Below, one piece after another: positions 7,710 to 16,406 of a stretch of 33,558 bases of DNA. A program made the position numbers and the translations under genes. The DNA comes from a virus: IMG/VR virus record IMGVR_UViG_3300046718_000886, positions 1 through 33,558 of that record, one strand, 5' to 3'. The number at the start of each line of letters is the position of its first letter. Positions within the stretch are counted from its first letter, which is position 1. Under the pieces are notes generated by a model, which worked only from the letters and a program-made list of their open reading frames with translations, was not told the DNA's origin and made no database searches.

Positions 7710-8012
7710 TTAGAATAGATTGCCGGCCGGGCTGACCTCGATCGGGCCGCCTTGCGGTAAGGTGCCGTCGAGCATGAGGGCCTCGTAAATGTCGGCCTTC
7801 TGATCATCGGGAATGTCTCTGCGGCCGAGCATCTCAGCCATCACCTGCCGGGCATGCGCCCTCAAGGTCGGTGCGCACTGCTTGACGAACTTGGCGCGAT
7901 CGGGATGCTTCTTGTACCAGCCGTTGTACTGGCCGGCACATTCCTCGTAGACGGTCTCCGCCATAGCAACACAAAGATCAGCAACACGGTAATGGGCATT
8001 AACTTGGATCAT
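7710..8012 (-). CDS. Small late-operon protein of unknown function (100 aa)
   Basis: The 100-residue product MIQVNAHYRVADLCVAMAETVYEECAGQYNGWYKKHPDRAKFVKQCAP... is helical with three Cys and a basic centre. No family was recognised. It lies between the portal/59-aa genes and the scaffold gene. Its ATG is 5 nt after a TAAATA box whose TAA is the stop codon of the upstream 59-aa gene, with no Shine-Dalgarno motif. A role in head assembly is inferred from position only. Confidence 0.6.
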   Translation of the reverse strand: MIQVNAHYRVADLCVAMAETVYEECAGQYNGWYKKHPDRAKFVKQCAPTLRAHARQVMAEMLGRRDIPDDQKADIYEALMLDGTLPQGGPIEVSPAGNLF

Positions 8013-8023
8013 AATGATATTTA
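8013..8023 (-). promoter_or_regulatory. TAAATA box, 5 nt before start 8012
   Basis: Minus strand GC-TAAATA-TCATT-ATG; the first three bases are the stop of the 8021-8200 gene. Either an internal promoter or a translational signal that links the two genes. Confidence 0.4.
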
Positions 8024-8200
8024 GCCGTCTAACTCGTCGATGGTCGGGAGTCGAAATCGCGAGGGCGCGTTCAAAGCAGCAAAAGCCCGAACTTTTGCTT
8101 CAGTTGGCGATACCCCTTGGTCGATCAAATGCTGTGTGGCCAATTTCAACATTCGCTGCTGGATCATCGCGATTTCGTTGGCGGTGGGTTGATCGCTCAT
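8021..8200 (-). CDS. Small protein of unknown function (59 aa)
   Basis: A short gene with ATG 8200 overlapping the portal stop as ATGA and TAA at 8021. The product is MSDQPTANEIAMIQQRMLK... ending LNAPSRFRLPTIDELDG; it is helical, hydrophilic and without Cys. It fills the gap between portal and the 100-aa gene exactly, and the 4-nt overlap is the same coupling used across this operon, so I take it as real. No family was recognised. Confidence 0.6.
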   Translation of the reverse strand: MSDQPTANEIAMIQQRMLKLATQHLIDQGVSPTEAKVRAFAALNAPSRFRLPTIDELDG

Positions 8201-10449
8201 GCCGGCGGAGCGGCCTGCCCTGGTGGCGGCTGGCCCTGCGGCACCAATGGCATCGCCTGCTCTTGTGGCCCCGGTGGGGGCTCTGGTGGCGCTACACCGT
8301 CAGCATCTGGCCCTGCTGGCATTGGCGGCGGCGGCAACGGCGACGCGTGGGGGCTCTGGACACCGGCGTTATGGTGCATGCGGGCATCCTCATCGACGTG
8401 CATGGCAATCGCGTGATTGGCGTTCATGCCGAGTATCTCGGACACCAGCGACCGTACAACCGGACGCAACGCCAACGGATCAATGCCACCGACCGCCGTC
8501 AACCGCTTGGTCTCGCTGTCATACCAGTCGCGTTCGGCGTCCTGCTGCTTCGCTTTGTCTTTCTGCTTGTATTGCTCAAGCTCGGCGCCCTGCTGCTGCA
8601 TGACCTGATGCTGCTGTGCCAGCATCTGTTGCATCTGGCCCATGCGCGGGTCGGGATGATCCGCCTGCGCTTGTGGCGGCAACATGCGACGGAACCGATC
8701 GGCCAACACGTCAGCCATCGGGAAATCGCCCATCTGCGCCCACACGTCCATGACCAGCGGTGCCATAGACTCGTTCTGCGCCATGATGTCGGAAAGGGCG
8801 TTGAAGGATTCGAGGCGACTGGTTTGATAGCTTGGACCGACGTCGGCCTGCACCGCATATTCGCCGATGTTGGGATTGAAGATGCTGGCGACGTGCTGCG
8901 GGTCAATGCTCTCCGGCTCGGTCGGCATCGCCGGTATTTCCTGATGCGCTTGGGGGCTGTTTGGGTCTAATGCCACGGTGCCCTGTGTGCCATCGATATT
9001 GAGAATCTTGAGCAAACGCGGCGTGTCGTAAATCTTCGGGATCAGGTCGAGGACGATCTTACCGCAGAACCGGATCGACGAGGATAGATGATCAACATAG
9101 TGTCCAGTTGCAGTATTGGCAGCACGCTGACGCTCGTTAATGGCCTTTCCACTACGCTCGTTACCTTGCATTCCAAGTGAAGCCTCGAACTGACCGCTGA
9201 CCATAGCCATCTCGTTTTGCGCTACAGTCATGCCTTTCAAGTAAGCGTCCGCAAATACCGGAGCCTGTTCACGCTGCGGGCGGGGTATTTCTTTCCCATC
9301 GTCGTCCATATGATTATAAGGAAGTACTGCCAAATTGACTGTATTGGCTTGCTTCCATTCATTCTCATAGCCCTCGATGGCGTTTATCGGCGCGACATAC
9401 GGTGTCTTCGCTTGGAGAGCGACGAACTCAATGCCGGCACTGGAATAGTAGTTGTAAGCCCGCTGCGCATCGGTGATGTTGCGTACATGGCCTTTGCGAT
9501 CGAGTTGCTTGTCGATCACGGTCTCTTCGCCGACCACGCGGCACAGCGGGATATACTTGCCCGGCCAGTCGCGTTTCTCCACCACCTCGGAACCGGCGAT
9601 GAGAAACCATTCGATCTTATGATTGGGAATCTCGCGACGCCGCACACTTGACTGCCGCACCATATTGCGCACGTCAGAATTATCGACATCGCCCTCTTTG
9701 ATCGTGCTGCCATCCTGCATGTGATGCAAGACGTCGCTGTCCTCGACTTTGCGGAAATACTCGCAGATACGTATGGTGTCACGCGTCGCCCAGCCATAGC
9801 CGTCATCTGTTGCCAGTGGCGCGGTGTTGGAGGTCACCTTGTCCTTGTAGCGGGGATATTCCTTCTCGAACTCGTCCTGTTCCATGTCGCGGAACACAAA
9901 GCCCCATTTGGCGTCCGAGCCGTCGTATTCGTGAATCGTCGGGTCGAGATAGACACTCATCGCGTCAGCGACCCGTTGGATGTAAATCTCTTGATCGAAG
10001 CTATTGTCGTTGGCATACCCCGTGATAACGCGAAACCACCCAAGTCCCGCGTAAACCTGCCACCAACTGGCAGCGTCATAGGCTTGCTGGGCATTGCTGA
10101 TGTACTCGATGTGGCGGATGATGCCTTCATAGATTTGCGCCGCCTTGAAACTGGCCCCACCACCTACCGGATTGATCTTGATACCGGGCTTGTTGTTTCT
10201 TGAGTCATTCAAGATGTTGAGACAATACTGGCGAACCCGGTTCATCGTCAGACATGGCTTGTCAGAGGTGATCCGGTTGTTGGCAATCTCGGTCGGCCAT
10301 TGCGCATTATTGACGCTATCGCCGTTGCCGAATCGCACGTCATCCATCATCCGCGCTCGGGTGGCGGATTCCCATTCTTGTGCCCGGCGAAATCGATCCT
10401 GAGCCTCTTGGACAATGTCCTCGTCTGATTGGGTCAAAGCTGCATCCAC
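8197..10449 (-). CDS. Portal protein, P22 gp1 family
   Basis: The product is 750 residues (P22 portal is 725). It starts at a GTG (10449) as DAALTQSDEDIVQEAQDRFRRAQEWES, followed by RARMMDDVRFGNGDSVNNAQWP and KPCLTMNRVRQYCLNILNDSRNNKPGIKINPVG, which match the wing/stem entry of P22-like portals. The C-terminal third is rich in Gln and helical (QMQQMLAQQHQVMQQQGAELEQYKQKDKAKQQ), consistent with a barrel-like helical C-terminus, then a Pro-rich tail. Twelve copies form the ring through which DNA is packaged and ejected. It follows the terminase large subunit with a 16-nt overlap. One ATACGTAT site (9767) is read Ile-Arg-Ile. Confidence 0.88.
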   Translation of the reverse strand: MDAALTQSDEDIVQEAQDRFRRAQEWESATRARMMDDVRFGNGDSVNNAQWPTEIANNRITSDKPCLTMNRVRQYCLNILNDSRNNKPGIKINPVGGGASFKAAQIYEGIIRHIEYISNAQQAYDAASWWQVYAGLGWFRVITGYANDNSFDQEIYIQRVADAMSVYLDPTIHEYDGSDAKWGFVFRDMEQDEFEKEYPRYKDKVTSNTAPLATDDGYGWATRDTIRICEYFRKVEDSDVLHHMQDGSTIKEGDVDNSDVRNMVRQSSVRRREIPNHKIEWFLIAGSEVVEKRDWPGKYIPLCRVVGEETVIDKQLDRKGHVRNITDAQRAYNYYSSAGIEFVALQAKTPYVAPINAIEGYENEWKQANTVNLAVLPYNHMDDDGKEIPRPQREQAPVFADAYLKGMTVAQNEMAMVSGQFEASLGMQGNERSGKAINERQRAANTATGHYVDHLSSSIRFCGKIVLDLIPKIYDTPRLLKILNIDGTQGTVALDPNSPQAHQEIPAMPTEPESIDPQHVASIFNPNIGEYAVQADVGPSYQTSRLESFNALSDIMAQNESMAPLVMDVWAQMGDFPMADVLADRFRRMLPPQAQADHPDPRMGQMQQMLAQQHQVMQQQGAELEQYKQKDKAKQQDAERDWYDSETKRLTAVGGIDPLALRPVVRSLVSEILGMNANHAIAMHVDEDARMHHNAGVQSPHASPLPPPPMPAGPDADGVAPPEPPPGPQEQAMPLVPQGQPPPGQAAPPA

Positions 10450-11756
10450 GATGTACTAGTGCCGTTAATGAACGGCTTATGATCGTATTTAAGCGCATTC
10501 TTGCTCTTCGGCTGTTTCAACGCGATCGCGATATACCGGGCTGAATCTGCCCCATGTGACCACCGATCATGCACCGGCGCGTTCTTAAAACCACCGGCAC
10601 CATCGTTGATCACGTCATACCGATAATGCCGCAACGCCTGGAGGCCCTCCTCGCAATTGTCCTTGTCAAACCAAAGCTTGGGGAATAGCTCTCTAAGAGC
10701 GTTGATGCCGTCTGTGAGGCTCAAGTTCGGCACGATCCGCACCGCATGACCCTTCATACGTATGAGTTCTTCGATGCTGCGGCCGGTGCCGAGGTTCTTG
10801 GCACGGGCGTCATGCGGCAGCCAGATCGTGCTGATGGCATACGGCTTGTCGGACAAGTATTTTAAGTAATAATCGAGCGGTTTGCGGGTGTTTTCGTGAT
10901 AATCGATGCAATGCACCTCGCCACCGGGGATGCGTTGACAGAGCCAGATAGACGTTGCATCGGCCCAGCCGAGGTCAAGAAACGCTTCCACGGGGGCCAT
11001 CGGGTCATAGATCACCCGGCGGATGCGCCTTTCCTGCTCACATTGGACTAATTGATCGTAATACACCGCGCCAGTGAGAAACGCCCGGCAATGGCCTTCC
11101 CAGATGTGCAAATAGTCATGGTAAGACCGCTCTTTCATGTCGAGCATCTCGGCCTTGAGCACCTCGGGGAACCATGGGTTGTCCTGCCAGTTCAAACGCG
11201 CCACCCAAGCACTCTTCGGCGGGTCTTTGATCCAGCGGACGTAACTGTTGTCCGTCTCCAGGTCCGGATTCATGCACACCCAGACCTCGGAGTCGGGCGC
11301 ACGAATGGTGGGTAGGAGCGTGTCCCAACTGGACTTGGAGACGTTCTGCGCCTCCTCGACGAAGCAAATATCAATGCGTTCGTAGCTGCGGACGGCATTC
11401 ACATTGGTCTTCAACCCGGCAAATCGTATTTCAGAGCCGTTTTTACCGTATATGCATTTGCTTTCGACCTCGAAATACGGAGAAAGGCCCAATGTCTTGA
11501 TCTGATCGGCCAGCAATTGATGAATCGAGTCGGAAATCGAGGTCATGTACTCGCGACAACACAACACTCTGGTCATCTTTTGCTGACACCGCAGCAGAAT
11601 CGCCCTTGCGCAACTCCAACTCTTGGATGAACCGCGCCCACCCCAGAGAACCTTGAACCTGTGCGGCTCGAACAGCGGTTTGCACTTGGGTGGAAAGCTC
11701 GCCTCGACGTTGAATACCGGAGGCGGCGGTAGTTTCTCGCCTCTAGTGTTCGGCAT
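10434..11756 (-). CDS. Terminase large subunit (ATPase/nuclease)
   Basis: The product is 440 residues. Walker A is GGRGSSKS at residues 39-46, and a Walker B-like segment IDICFVEEAQNVS lies near residue 130, with EE as the catalytic carboxylates. The C-terminal nuclease half begins with VEAFLDLGWADATSIW, where D of LDLG would be the first metal-binding Asp of the RNase H-like fold. The pattern is that of the PBSX/Terminase_3 type used by headful-packaging phages. It pumps DNA through the portal and cuts concatemers. The ATG overlaps the terS 3' end by 14 nt. One ATACGTAT site (10756) lies in frame as Ile-Arg-Met. Confidence 0.92.
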   Translation of the reverse strand: MPNTRGEKLPPPPVFNVEASFPPKCKPLFEPHRFKVLWGGRGSSKSWSCARAILLRCQQKMTRVLCCREYMTSISDSIHQLLADQIKTLGLSPYFEVESKCIYGKNGSEIRFAGLKTNVNAVRSYERIDICFVEEAQNVSKSSWDTLLPTIRAPDSEVWVCMNPDLETDNSYVRWIKDPPKSAWVARLNWQDNPWFPEVLKAEMLDMKERSYHDYLHIWEGHCRAFLTGAVYYDQLVQCEQERRIRRVIYDPMAPVEAFLDLGWADATSIWLCQRIPGGEVHCIDYHENTRKPLDYYLKYLSDKPYAISTIWLPHDARAKNLGTGRSIEELIRMKGHAVRIVPNLSLTDGINALRELFPKLWFDKDNCEEGLQALRHYRYDVINDGAGGFKNAPVHDRWSHGADSARYIAIALKQPKSKNALKYDHKPFINGTSTSWMQL

Positions 11757-12141
11757 CGTCGTCTTTCGCCGGCTTTTTGTCGGTCTTCTTGGGGGATTCG
11801 AGGCTTGGTGGGGTCGCTACAGTGCCAAACAGCACCTTGATCTCGCTGATCGGCGGCCGATCGCCGCCGATATGGCCCTCGACCCCCGGTTTGCCCCAGC
11901 CACGGTCTAAAATCGTGCTGGCAGCGGCGACTTTGGCCGCCGCACTGGTTCTCGGGTCATTCATCACGCCAGCCAGCGTGGTGATTGCCGCTTCGGTGTG
12001 CCGTTGCGCCAAATCCCGCAGTTGCGCCGAGTTCAACCGCTGCGGTTCAATATAGTATTCAATCGGCGTGGTCTCGGAAAAGCGGGCCTCGGCGTCATCG
12101 TAATGGCTGTCCAGCACGACCACCGGTTCTTTCTTGTTCAT
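11743..12141 (-). CDS. Putative terminase small subunit
   Basis: The product is 132 residues, with N-terminal charged text, a helical centre (LNSAQLRDLAQRHTEAAITTLAGVMNDP) and the segment AAAKVAAASTILDRGWGKP, a pattern often seen in small terminase-like phage proteins. It ends with a charged Lys/Asp tail. The small subunit recognises pac DNA and hands it to the large subunit. The call depends mainly on its place directly upstream of, and overlapping, the large terminase at the head of the late operon. The start follows a TAAATA box by 5 nt. A ParB-like or regulatory protein is a less likely alternative. Confidence 0.65.
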   Translation of the reverse strand: MNKKEPVVVLDSHYDDAEARFSETTPIEYYIEPQRLNSAQLRDLAQRHTEAAITTLAGVMNDPRTSAAAKVAAASTILDRGWGKPGVEGHIGGDRPPISEIKVLFGTVATPPSLESPKKTDKKPAKDDDAEH

Positions 12142-12177
12142 CGCAGTATTTAGATTACCGGCGGGTAAATATACTTA
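12142..12177. promoter_or_regulatory. Divergent TAAATA boxes between terminase and tail-fibre operons
   Basis: The 36-nt gap holds a minus-strand TAAATA (12152-12147, 5 nt before ATG 12141) and a plus-strand TAAATA (12166-12171, 6 nt before ATG 12178), separated by 13 nt. The gap is too short for two conventional promoters with leaders, yet both divergent operons begin here and neither start has a Shine-Dalgarno motif. This supports overlapping promoters giving nearly leaderless messages. Confidence 0.6.
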
Positions 12178-12942
12178 ATGACCTCCCTGATTCCCTCCCC
12201 CGTTTTGCAATTCCTCGACGGTGACGGCAAACCGTTCGCCGGTGGCTCGATCGCCGTCTATGAACCGGGCACCTTCACCCCGTTATCCACCTACGTAGAC
12301 AGCGGGGGAACAGTACCTAATTCCAATCCGATCGTGTTGGACGCAGATGGCCGCTGCGTGATGTATGGCCATGGCCGCCTGCGCTTGATCCTGTTCGATG
12401 CCGCCGAGAACTTGATCTGGGATGGCGAAACCGCCGCCTATCTGAACGAAGACGTCATCTCGCCGGTGATGCTCCCCGTGGTCGGCGCGGCGACACTCGC
12501 CGAAGCACGTCGGCTTTTAGGAGTTGACGACGCAATCCAGACCGCCGTGGACAATATCGAACTCATGCCGGGACCGGCAGGACCCACGGGCGTTGCGGGA
12601 CCGCAAGGGCCGCAAGGCGTGCCTGGAGGAGACGGCCCACCCGGTAGCAGTGATAATCAAATATCAAAGGGTAATCCCGGTTGGTTATTCATGCCGGACA
12701 CGGGATTCTTACTGCAATTCGGCAATGACGCGACCGATGGCGGTGGGGCCAAGACGGTGCCGTTTCCTCGCGGCTTCACGGCGCTGATCTCAGTGACCGC
12801 CGTGACCGTGGATAATCCGGTCAATATCGTGCTGCGCTGTGCCAATATGACGCCGAACTTTTTCAGCGTGTTCATCGAGGACACCGATAACCACGGTGGC
12901 ATCGGCGCCAAGTTCAATTGGATGGCGGTGGGATACGTATGA
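12178..12942 (+). CDS. Collagen-like tail fibre protein A
   Basis: The product is 254 residues. Residues 1-125 form a domain shared with the next gene (PSPVLQFLDGDGKPFAGG...GTVPNSNPIVLDADGRCVMYGHGRLR..., ending in DDAIQTAVDNIELMPGP). A short collagen-like Gly-x-y stretch follows (GPAGPTGVAGPQGPQGVPGGDGPPG). The C-terminal ~90 residues (FMPDTGFLLQFGNDATDGGGAKTVPFPRGF... IGAKFNWMAVGYV) match the P2/lambda-type tail-fibre tip domain (gp53-like C-terminus). It probably forms a trimeric fibre with the collagen segment as linker. It is the first gene of a four-gene plus operon and starts 6 nt after a TAAATA box. Its stop overlaps the start of fibre B inside an ATACGTAT octamer. Confidence 0.8.
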   Translation: MTSLIPSPVLQFLDGDGKPFAGGSIAVYEPGTFTPLSTYVDSGGTVPNSNPIVLDADGRCVMYGHGRLRLILFDAAENLIWDGETAAYLNEDVISPVMLPVVGAATLAEARRLLGVDDAIQTAVDNIELMPGPAGPTGVAGPQGPQGVPGGDGPPGSSDNQISKGNPGWLFMPDTGFLLQFGNDATDGGGAKTVPFPRGFTALISVTAVTVDNPVNIVLRCANMTPNFFSVFIEDTDNHGGIGAKFNWMAVGYV

Positions 12943-13799
12943 CCAACGCCCTCCTCCCCATCCCGAAATGGCAACTGTTCGATTTGAACGGCGATCCGCT
13001 GAGCGGCGGGTCAGTGCAATTCTACATCCCCGACACAACGGTCGCCAAAGATACGTGGCAAGACCCGCTCGGCACTACGTTTAACACCAATCCGTTGATA
13101 CTCGATGCGGCTGGACGAGCGATCGTGTTCGGCACTGGTCGTTACAGATGCATTATTAAAGATCACCTCGGCAACCTGATCTACGATCAGCTATCCGCCG
13201 CACCGCTGGGCGATGATGCAATCTCAGCGGTCATGCTGCCGGTGGTCGCGGCTACCGACCTTGCCACCGCTCGCCACCTGATGGGCATCGACGACGCGAT
13301 CGCAGCGGCAGCGGCCAATATCACCTTGATGCCGGGACCGACCGGCCCAGCCGGGCCTGTGGGGCCGCAGGGACCCAAAGGCGATACTGGGGCCACTGGG
13401 CCTGCCGGACCTGCTGGCGCCGGTGCCAGCGCCGATGGTGGGGCGGCGGACGCATATACCACGGTCACCCAAGACACCTCGGTGACGGTGAACACTACCA
13501 GCGGCGTGGTGGAATGGACCTTCGTCGGCCAACCGGGCAGAGCCGTCGATACCGGCATCGGCGACGGCGCCCCAGACGTGATTTCGCTGGCCAACTATAA
13601 GATGATCCGCGACGGCACCGAGATTTTCGACGACGCCAAGGCAGGGTCGCTCTATAAACATGCCCCCACATGGGATCGGCCGGGCGCCGGAACCCATACG
13701 TATGTCATCCATTTTTACACCGATCCGGTATTCGGGTTCGATTGGCATGACAAGTTCTCGCCCAGCGCGTGGTGCTATCTGACGGCAAAGTCGCTGTAG
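12939..13799 (+). CDS. Collagen-like tail fibre protein B (paralogue of A)
   Basis: The product is 286 residues from ATG 12939 (ATGA overlap with fibre A). Residues 1-125 align with fibre A (MTNALLPIPKWQLFDLNGDPLSGGSVQFYIPDTT..., NTNPLILDAAGRAIVFGTGRYR, DDAISAVMLPVV, NITLMPGP). It then has its own Gly-x-y run (GPTGPAGPVGPQGPKGDTG...) and an unrelated, longer C-terminal domain (VTQDTSVTVNTTSGVVEWTFVGQPG... HTYVIHFYTDPVF). Shared head-proximal domains with different tips suggest gene duplication followed by exchange of the receptor-binding part. A hetero-fibre or two separate fibres are both possible. One ATACGTAT site (13696) lies near the 3' end. Confidence 0.8.
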   Translation: MTNALLPIPKWQLFDLNGDPLSGGSVQFYIPDTTVAKDTWQDPLGTTFNTNPLILDAAGRAIVFGTGRYRCIIKDHLGNLIYDQLSAAPLGDDAISAVMLPVVAATDLATARHLMGIDDAIAAAAANITLMPGPTGPAGPVGPQGPKGDTGATGPAGPAGAGASADGGAADAYTTVTQDTSVTVNTTSGVVEWTFVGQPGRAVDTGIGDGAPDVISLANYKMIRDGTEIFDDAKAGSLYKHAPTWDRPGAGTHTYVIHFYTDPVFGFDWHDKFSPSAWCYLTAKSL

Positions 13800-13802
13800 C
13801 CG

Positions 13803-15458
13803 ATGCCTACCGGAATCAACCTGCTCCAGCCCTTGCCGACCGACGACAATCCGCTGACGGCGAATGCGCCGACCTTGGCGGATGGCATGGTCAATACGTA
13901 TGACACTGCGCGTGCCGCGCTGAGCAATCCCAACGTCAATATGATCTGGTCGAAAGGCAATCCGATCGGCACCGAGCGGCTCGGCGAACACTACTTGACC
14001 ATGCCCAACCCTGACACGGTGCCGGCCACCGAGATTGGCGGCAGACCGGTGTCGCGGCGGTTTGCCGACTTGTATGGCGACGCCACGACCACCGCCTTGG
14101 GCTTTGTCGGCGGCACCGGGCCGAAGATCAGGCAGTTCGGGGAGTTGGCACCGGGCGAGCTTGACCGGGTCTCCACGAGGATTCCGAGCGCGACGACGCC
14201 GAAGGGCGGCCAGCCGCCGCCTGATCCTCACACCACGGCCGAGTTCCAAGTCGGCCTCGATTCCTCGAAAGCTTCGGAAAAGGCGTATGATAAGAACGCG
14301 CTCAACTTTCGCGACGGAAACTACCCTGACTTGCCTTTGAAAGGCATGCGGAACCCAGATGCTATTACTGAGGCCACCATTGATCACATGAAGGACAATT
14401 TGATCTTTCTGCATGATGAAGCGGTGAGCACGCATGGGCAGGCCACTGTCGATACGGCAGGGCGCTGGTATGACGGGGCCAACAACCTGTCGCTCGATCT
14501 GGCCGACAAGAGCGGCCGTTCACCGCGCCAAGCCGCCGGCATGATCGCCACCTTGTCGCCGCAGAAAAGTTGGTATGAGAACGCCGATCTGGCCAAACGG
14601 ATCGTGAATATCGTTAACAATCCCAACCAGCGGCTGACGCCGGAGATGAACCAATGGGCAACCGATTACGTCACCGAGGCCAGAGCGGCTGCCGACACGC
14701 CCAGCAAGCAGAAGGCGGTTGACCAGTTGCAGATGTCGCTGGCGAGCCTGCGGCGCGGCCAGACCTTCGGCGAGATCAACGATCAGGACACGAAGGCTTT
14801 GTTCGTCCGCGCCTTCGATGAGGCGCACAATCCTCGGTCTTACCCAACCCTCGACCCCGATGGCAATCCGGGCGACCTCGTCAGGAACCTCGACGGCACC
14901 CCCAGATCGATTGCATGGGGCCAATTTGATACCATTCGGAAAGCGCTGGCCTCGCTCGATGGCGACCTGCCGACGATCTCGGAAAGCCTCGGGGGCAACC
15001 ACAAGGTGCGGTCGTTCCACAACAATATCGTCTCCCCGGACGCGCCCCAAGGCGATATCACCATCGACACCCACGCCATCGCGGCGGCGCATATGCGGCC
15101 GTTGGGGGCCTCTGACCCGGTGGTGGGCACCGGCCTAGGCACCGGCGGCTCCTCAAGCGCCGTAACAGGCTCCAAGGGCGCCTACGGCATCTACCACGAG
15201 GCGTATCGCCGGGCCGCAGACGAGCTTGGCATACAGCCTCGGCAACTCCAGTCGATCGCTTGGGAGGCGATCAGAGGCGTGTTCAGCCCCGAGGCCAAGC
15301 GCAACGCTTCCCTCGTCGAGGAGAATGCTGATATATGGCGGGGCTTCCGGGACGGTAAGTATTCCGCCGACGAAGCTCGCCGCATGGTCATGGACCACGC
15401 CGGAGGCATGAAACCCCCTAGTTGGTGGCAACCGCCACCGGAGGCACCGACCCAATGA
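13803..15458 (+). CDS. Large protein of unknown function in the tail-fibre operon (551 aa)
   Basis: The product is 551 residues, with no signal peptide or membrane segment seen. The first ~150 are low-complexity Pro/Thr/Gly text. From about residue 190 there is a globular region with the patterns SGRSPRQAAGMIATLSPQKSWYENADLAKRIV, DITIDTHAIAAAHM and GIYHEAYRRAADELGIQPRQLQSIAWEAIR, ending in EENADIWRGFRDGKYSADEARRMV. I recall similar LSPQ-W-N / D-H / AY-RAA-QLQAI-W blocks in uncharacterised phage proteins (a DUF7178-like group) but cannot confirm this. The conserved polar residues could form an active site. It starts 3 nt after fibre B and overlaps the next gene by ATGA. It could be an ejected protein, an effector or a fibre-associated enzyme. 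Confidence 0.65.
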   Translation: MPTGINLLQPLPTDDNPLTANAPTLADGMVNTYDTARAALSNPNVNMIWSKGNPIGTERLGEHYLTMPNPDTVPATEIGGRPVSRRFADLYGDATTTALGFVGGTGPKIRQFGELAPGELDRVSTRIPSATTPKGGQPPPDPHTTAEFQVGLDSSKASEKAYDKNALNFRDGNYPDLPLKGMRNPDAITEATIDHMKDNLIFLHDEAVSTHGQATVDTAGRWYDGANNLSLDLADKSGRSPRQAAGMIATLSPQKSWYENADLAKRIVNIVNNPNQRLTPEMNQWATDYVTEARAAADTPSKQKAVDQLQMSLASLRRGQTFGEINDQDTKALFVRAFDEAHNPRSYPTLDPDGNPGDLVRNLDGTPRSIAWGQFDTIRKALASLDGDLPTISESLGGNHKVRSFHNNIVSPDAPQGDITIDTHAIAAAHMRPLGASDPVVGTGLGTGGSSSAVTGSKGAYGIYHEAYRRAADELGIQPRQLQSIAWEAIRGVFSPEAKRNASLVEENADIWRGFRDGKYSADEARRMVMDHAGGMKPPSWWQPPPEAPTQ

Positions 15459-15709
15459 TCGACGGCGAGACTGAAATCCCTCGCGCCCTAGTGGAGCCCT
15501 ATGCCAAGGAGGCGCCGACGATCCAGACCATGATCGACAAGGGCCTGCCGCTGACCCGCAACTGCTACCTGATGTTGAACTGGGGCGCCGAGCAGCCGCA
15601 CCCGGACGACTGGACGCACGAGCACGAGGCCGAGGTGCCGGAGTGTTTCCGCGACCCCAAGGCGGTGAAGACGCCGTCCCACGTCCGGATGAACCGCGAC
15701 ACCGACTAA
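15455..15709 (+). CDS. Small acidic protein of unknown function (84 aa)
   Basis: The product is 84 residues (MIDGETEIPRALVEPYAKEAPTIQ... WTHEHEAEVPECFRDPKAVKTPSHVRMNRDTD). It is acidic, with a His/Glu-rich centre, and no family was recognised. The ATG at 15455 overlaps the stop of the 551-aa gene as ATGA, so both are probably made together; a partner or immunity-like role to the large protein is possible but not shown. Its stop overlaps by 4 nt the end of the convergent gene at 15706. Confidence 0.55.
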   Translation: MIDGETEIPRALVEPYAKEAPTIQTMIDKGLPLTRNCYLMLNWGAEQPHPDDWTHEHEAEVPECFRDPKAVKTPSHVRMNRDTD

Positions 15710-15942
15710 CGCGGCGTCTGGCGCTGCTGCGCCATGCGGGCGGCGTCCTTGGATACCCGTAGACCGGTCCTGATGTTGATCACCTGATCTTGGGTTGGGG
15801 ACAACGGCGAGGCGTCCAGCGCCGCCAGAAATCGGCGATACTTAGCAGCCTGTTGCAACCGGCCATGCCGCTCGTAATAGGCGACCATCTCGGTGAAGAT
15901 GGTGCGGGGGTCCTGCTGGAGATCGCGTTGCGACGGGATCAA
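15706..15942 (-). CDS. Small helical protein of unknown function (78 aa)
   Basis: The product is 78 residues (IPSQRDLQQDPRTIFTEMVAYYERHGRLQQAAKYRRFLAALDAS...), helical and basic. The start codon is TTG at 15942, overlapping the stop of the upstream gene as TTGA. The same TTGA overlap is seen at 3825, which supports both choices. It ends convergently with the plus operon with a 4-nt overlap. No function is assigned. Confidence 0.55.
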   Translation of the reverse strand: MIPSQRDLQQDPRTIFTEMVAYYERHGRLQQAAKYRRFLAALDASPLSPTQDQVINIRTGLRVSKDAARMAQQRQTPR

Positions 15943-16406
15943 GGGTCGAGTTCATACCACGAGAAGCCAACCCCGACATCGACGTTGTCGGTGGAGGCGG
16001 TCGCCGTCACCAAGATCGAATGGCCGGGATCAGCCACCAGCAACAGACTGGAAGTGGACGGCATGGCACTCTGCACCTTGAGGCTGGCGAGGTACTGACC
16101 GAAATCGCTGACCGTGGGATCGGCGCTGACCGACGCCGTGGATGGAGTGGTCGAGCCGATCCGCAGGTTGGATGACACATGCAGGGTACCGGGGCTGGTC
16201 ACGATCGGATTGGCGTAGGCGCTGAGCACGAGATACTGGTTCATCGCCCAACAAAACGAATTGCGAGTGTTCCAACAAATCAGTTTAGTGGTGGCGGTGA
16301 ACAACGCGATCGGCGTCTCGAAGGTGGTGGCGACCATCAAACGACGCGACCATACGTATGATACGCCAGAGGCTTGATAGGGGAGTTGGGGAGGGGAAAT
16401 GATCAT
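15939..16406 (-). CDS. Beta-rich protein of unknown function (155 aa), possibly virion
   Basis: The product is 155 residues, rich in Ser, Thr, Val and Ala, with alternating hydrophobic residues suggesting a beta fold (TLHVSSNLRIGSTTPSTASVSADPTVSDF, HSILVTATASTDNVDVGVGFSWYELDP). Such composition is common in phage decoration and tail proteins, but no family was recognised. It heads a two-gene minus operon and starts 4 nt after a TAAATA box (TAAATA-GGGG-ATG). An ATACGTAT site (16352) lies near the N-terminus, read Tyr-Val. Confidence 0.6.
   Translation of the reverse strand: MIISPPQLPYQASGVSYVWSRRLMVATTFETPIALFTATTKLICWNTRNSFCWAMNQYLVLSAYANPIVTSPGTLHVSSNLRIGSTTPSTASVSADPTVSDFGQYLASLKVQSAMPSTSSLLLVADPGHSILVTATASTDNVDVGVGFSWYELDP

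Noticed and set aside
10486-10491. TAAATA inside the terminase gene (minus strand)
   Set aside because: It encodes part of ALKYDHKP and has no start codon within 10 nt with a sensible frame; an isolated chance match.
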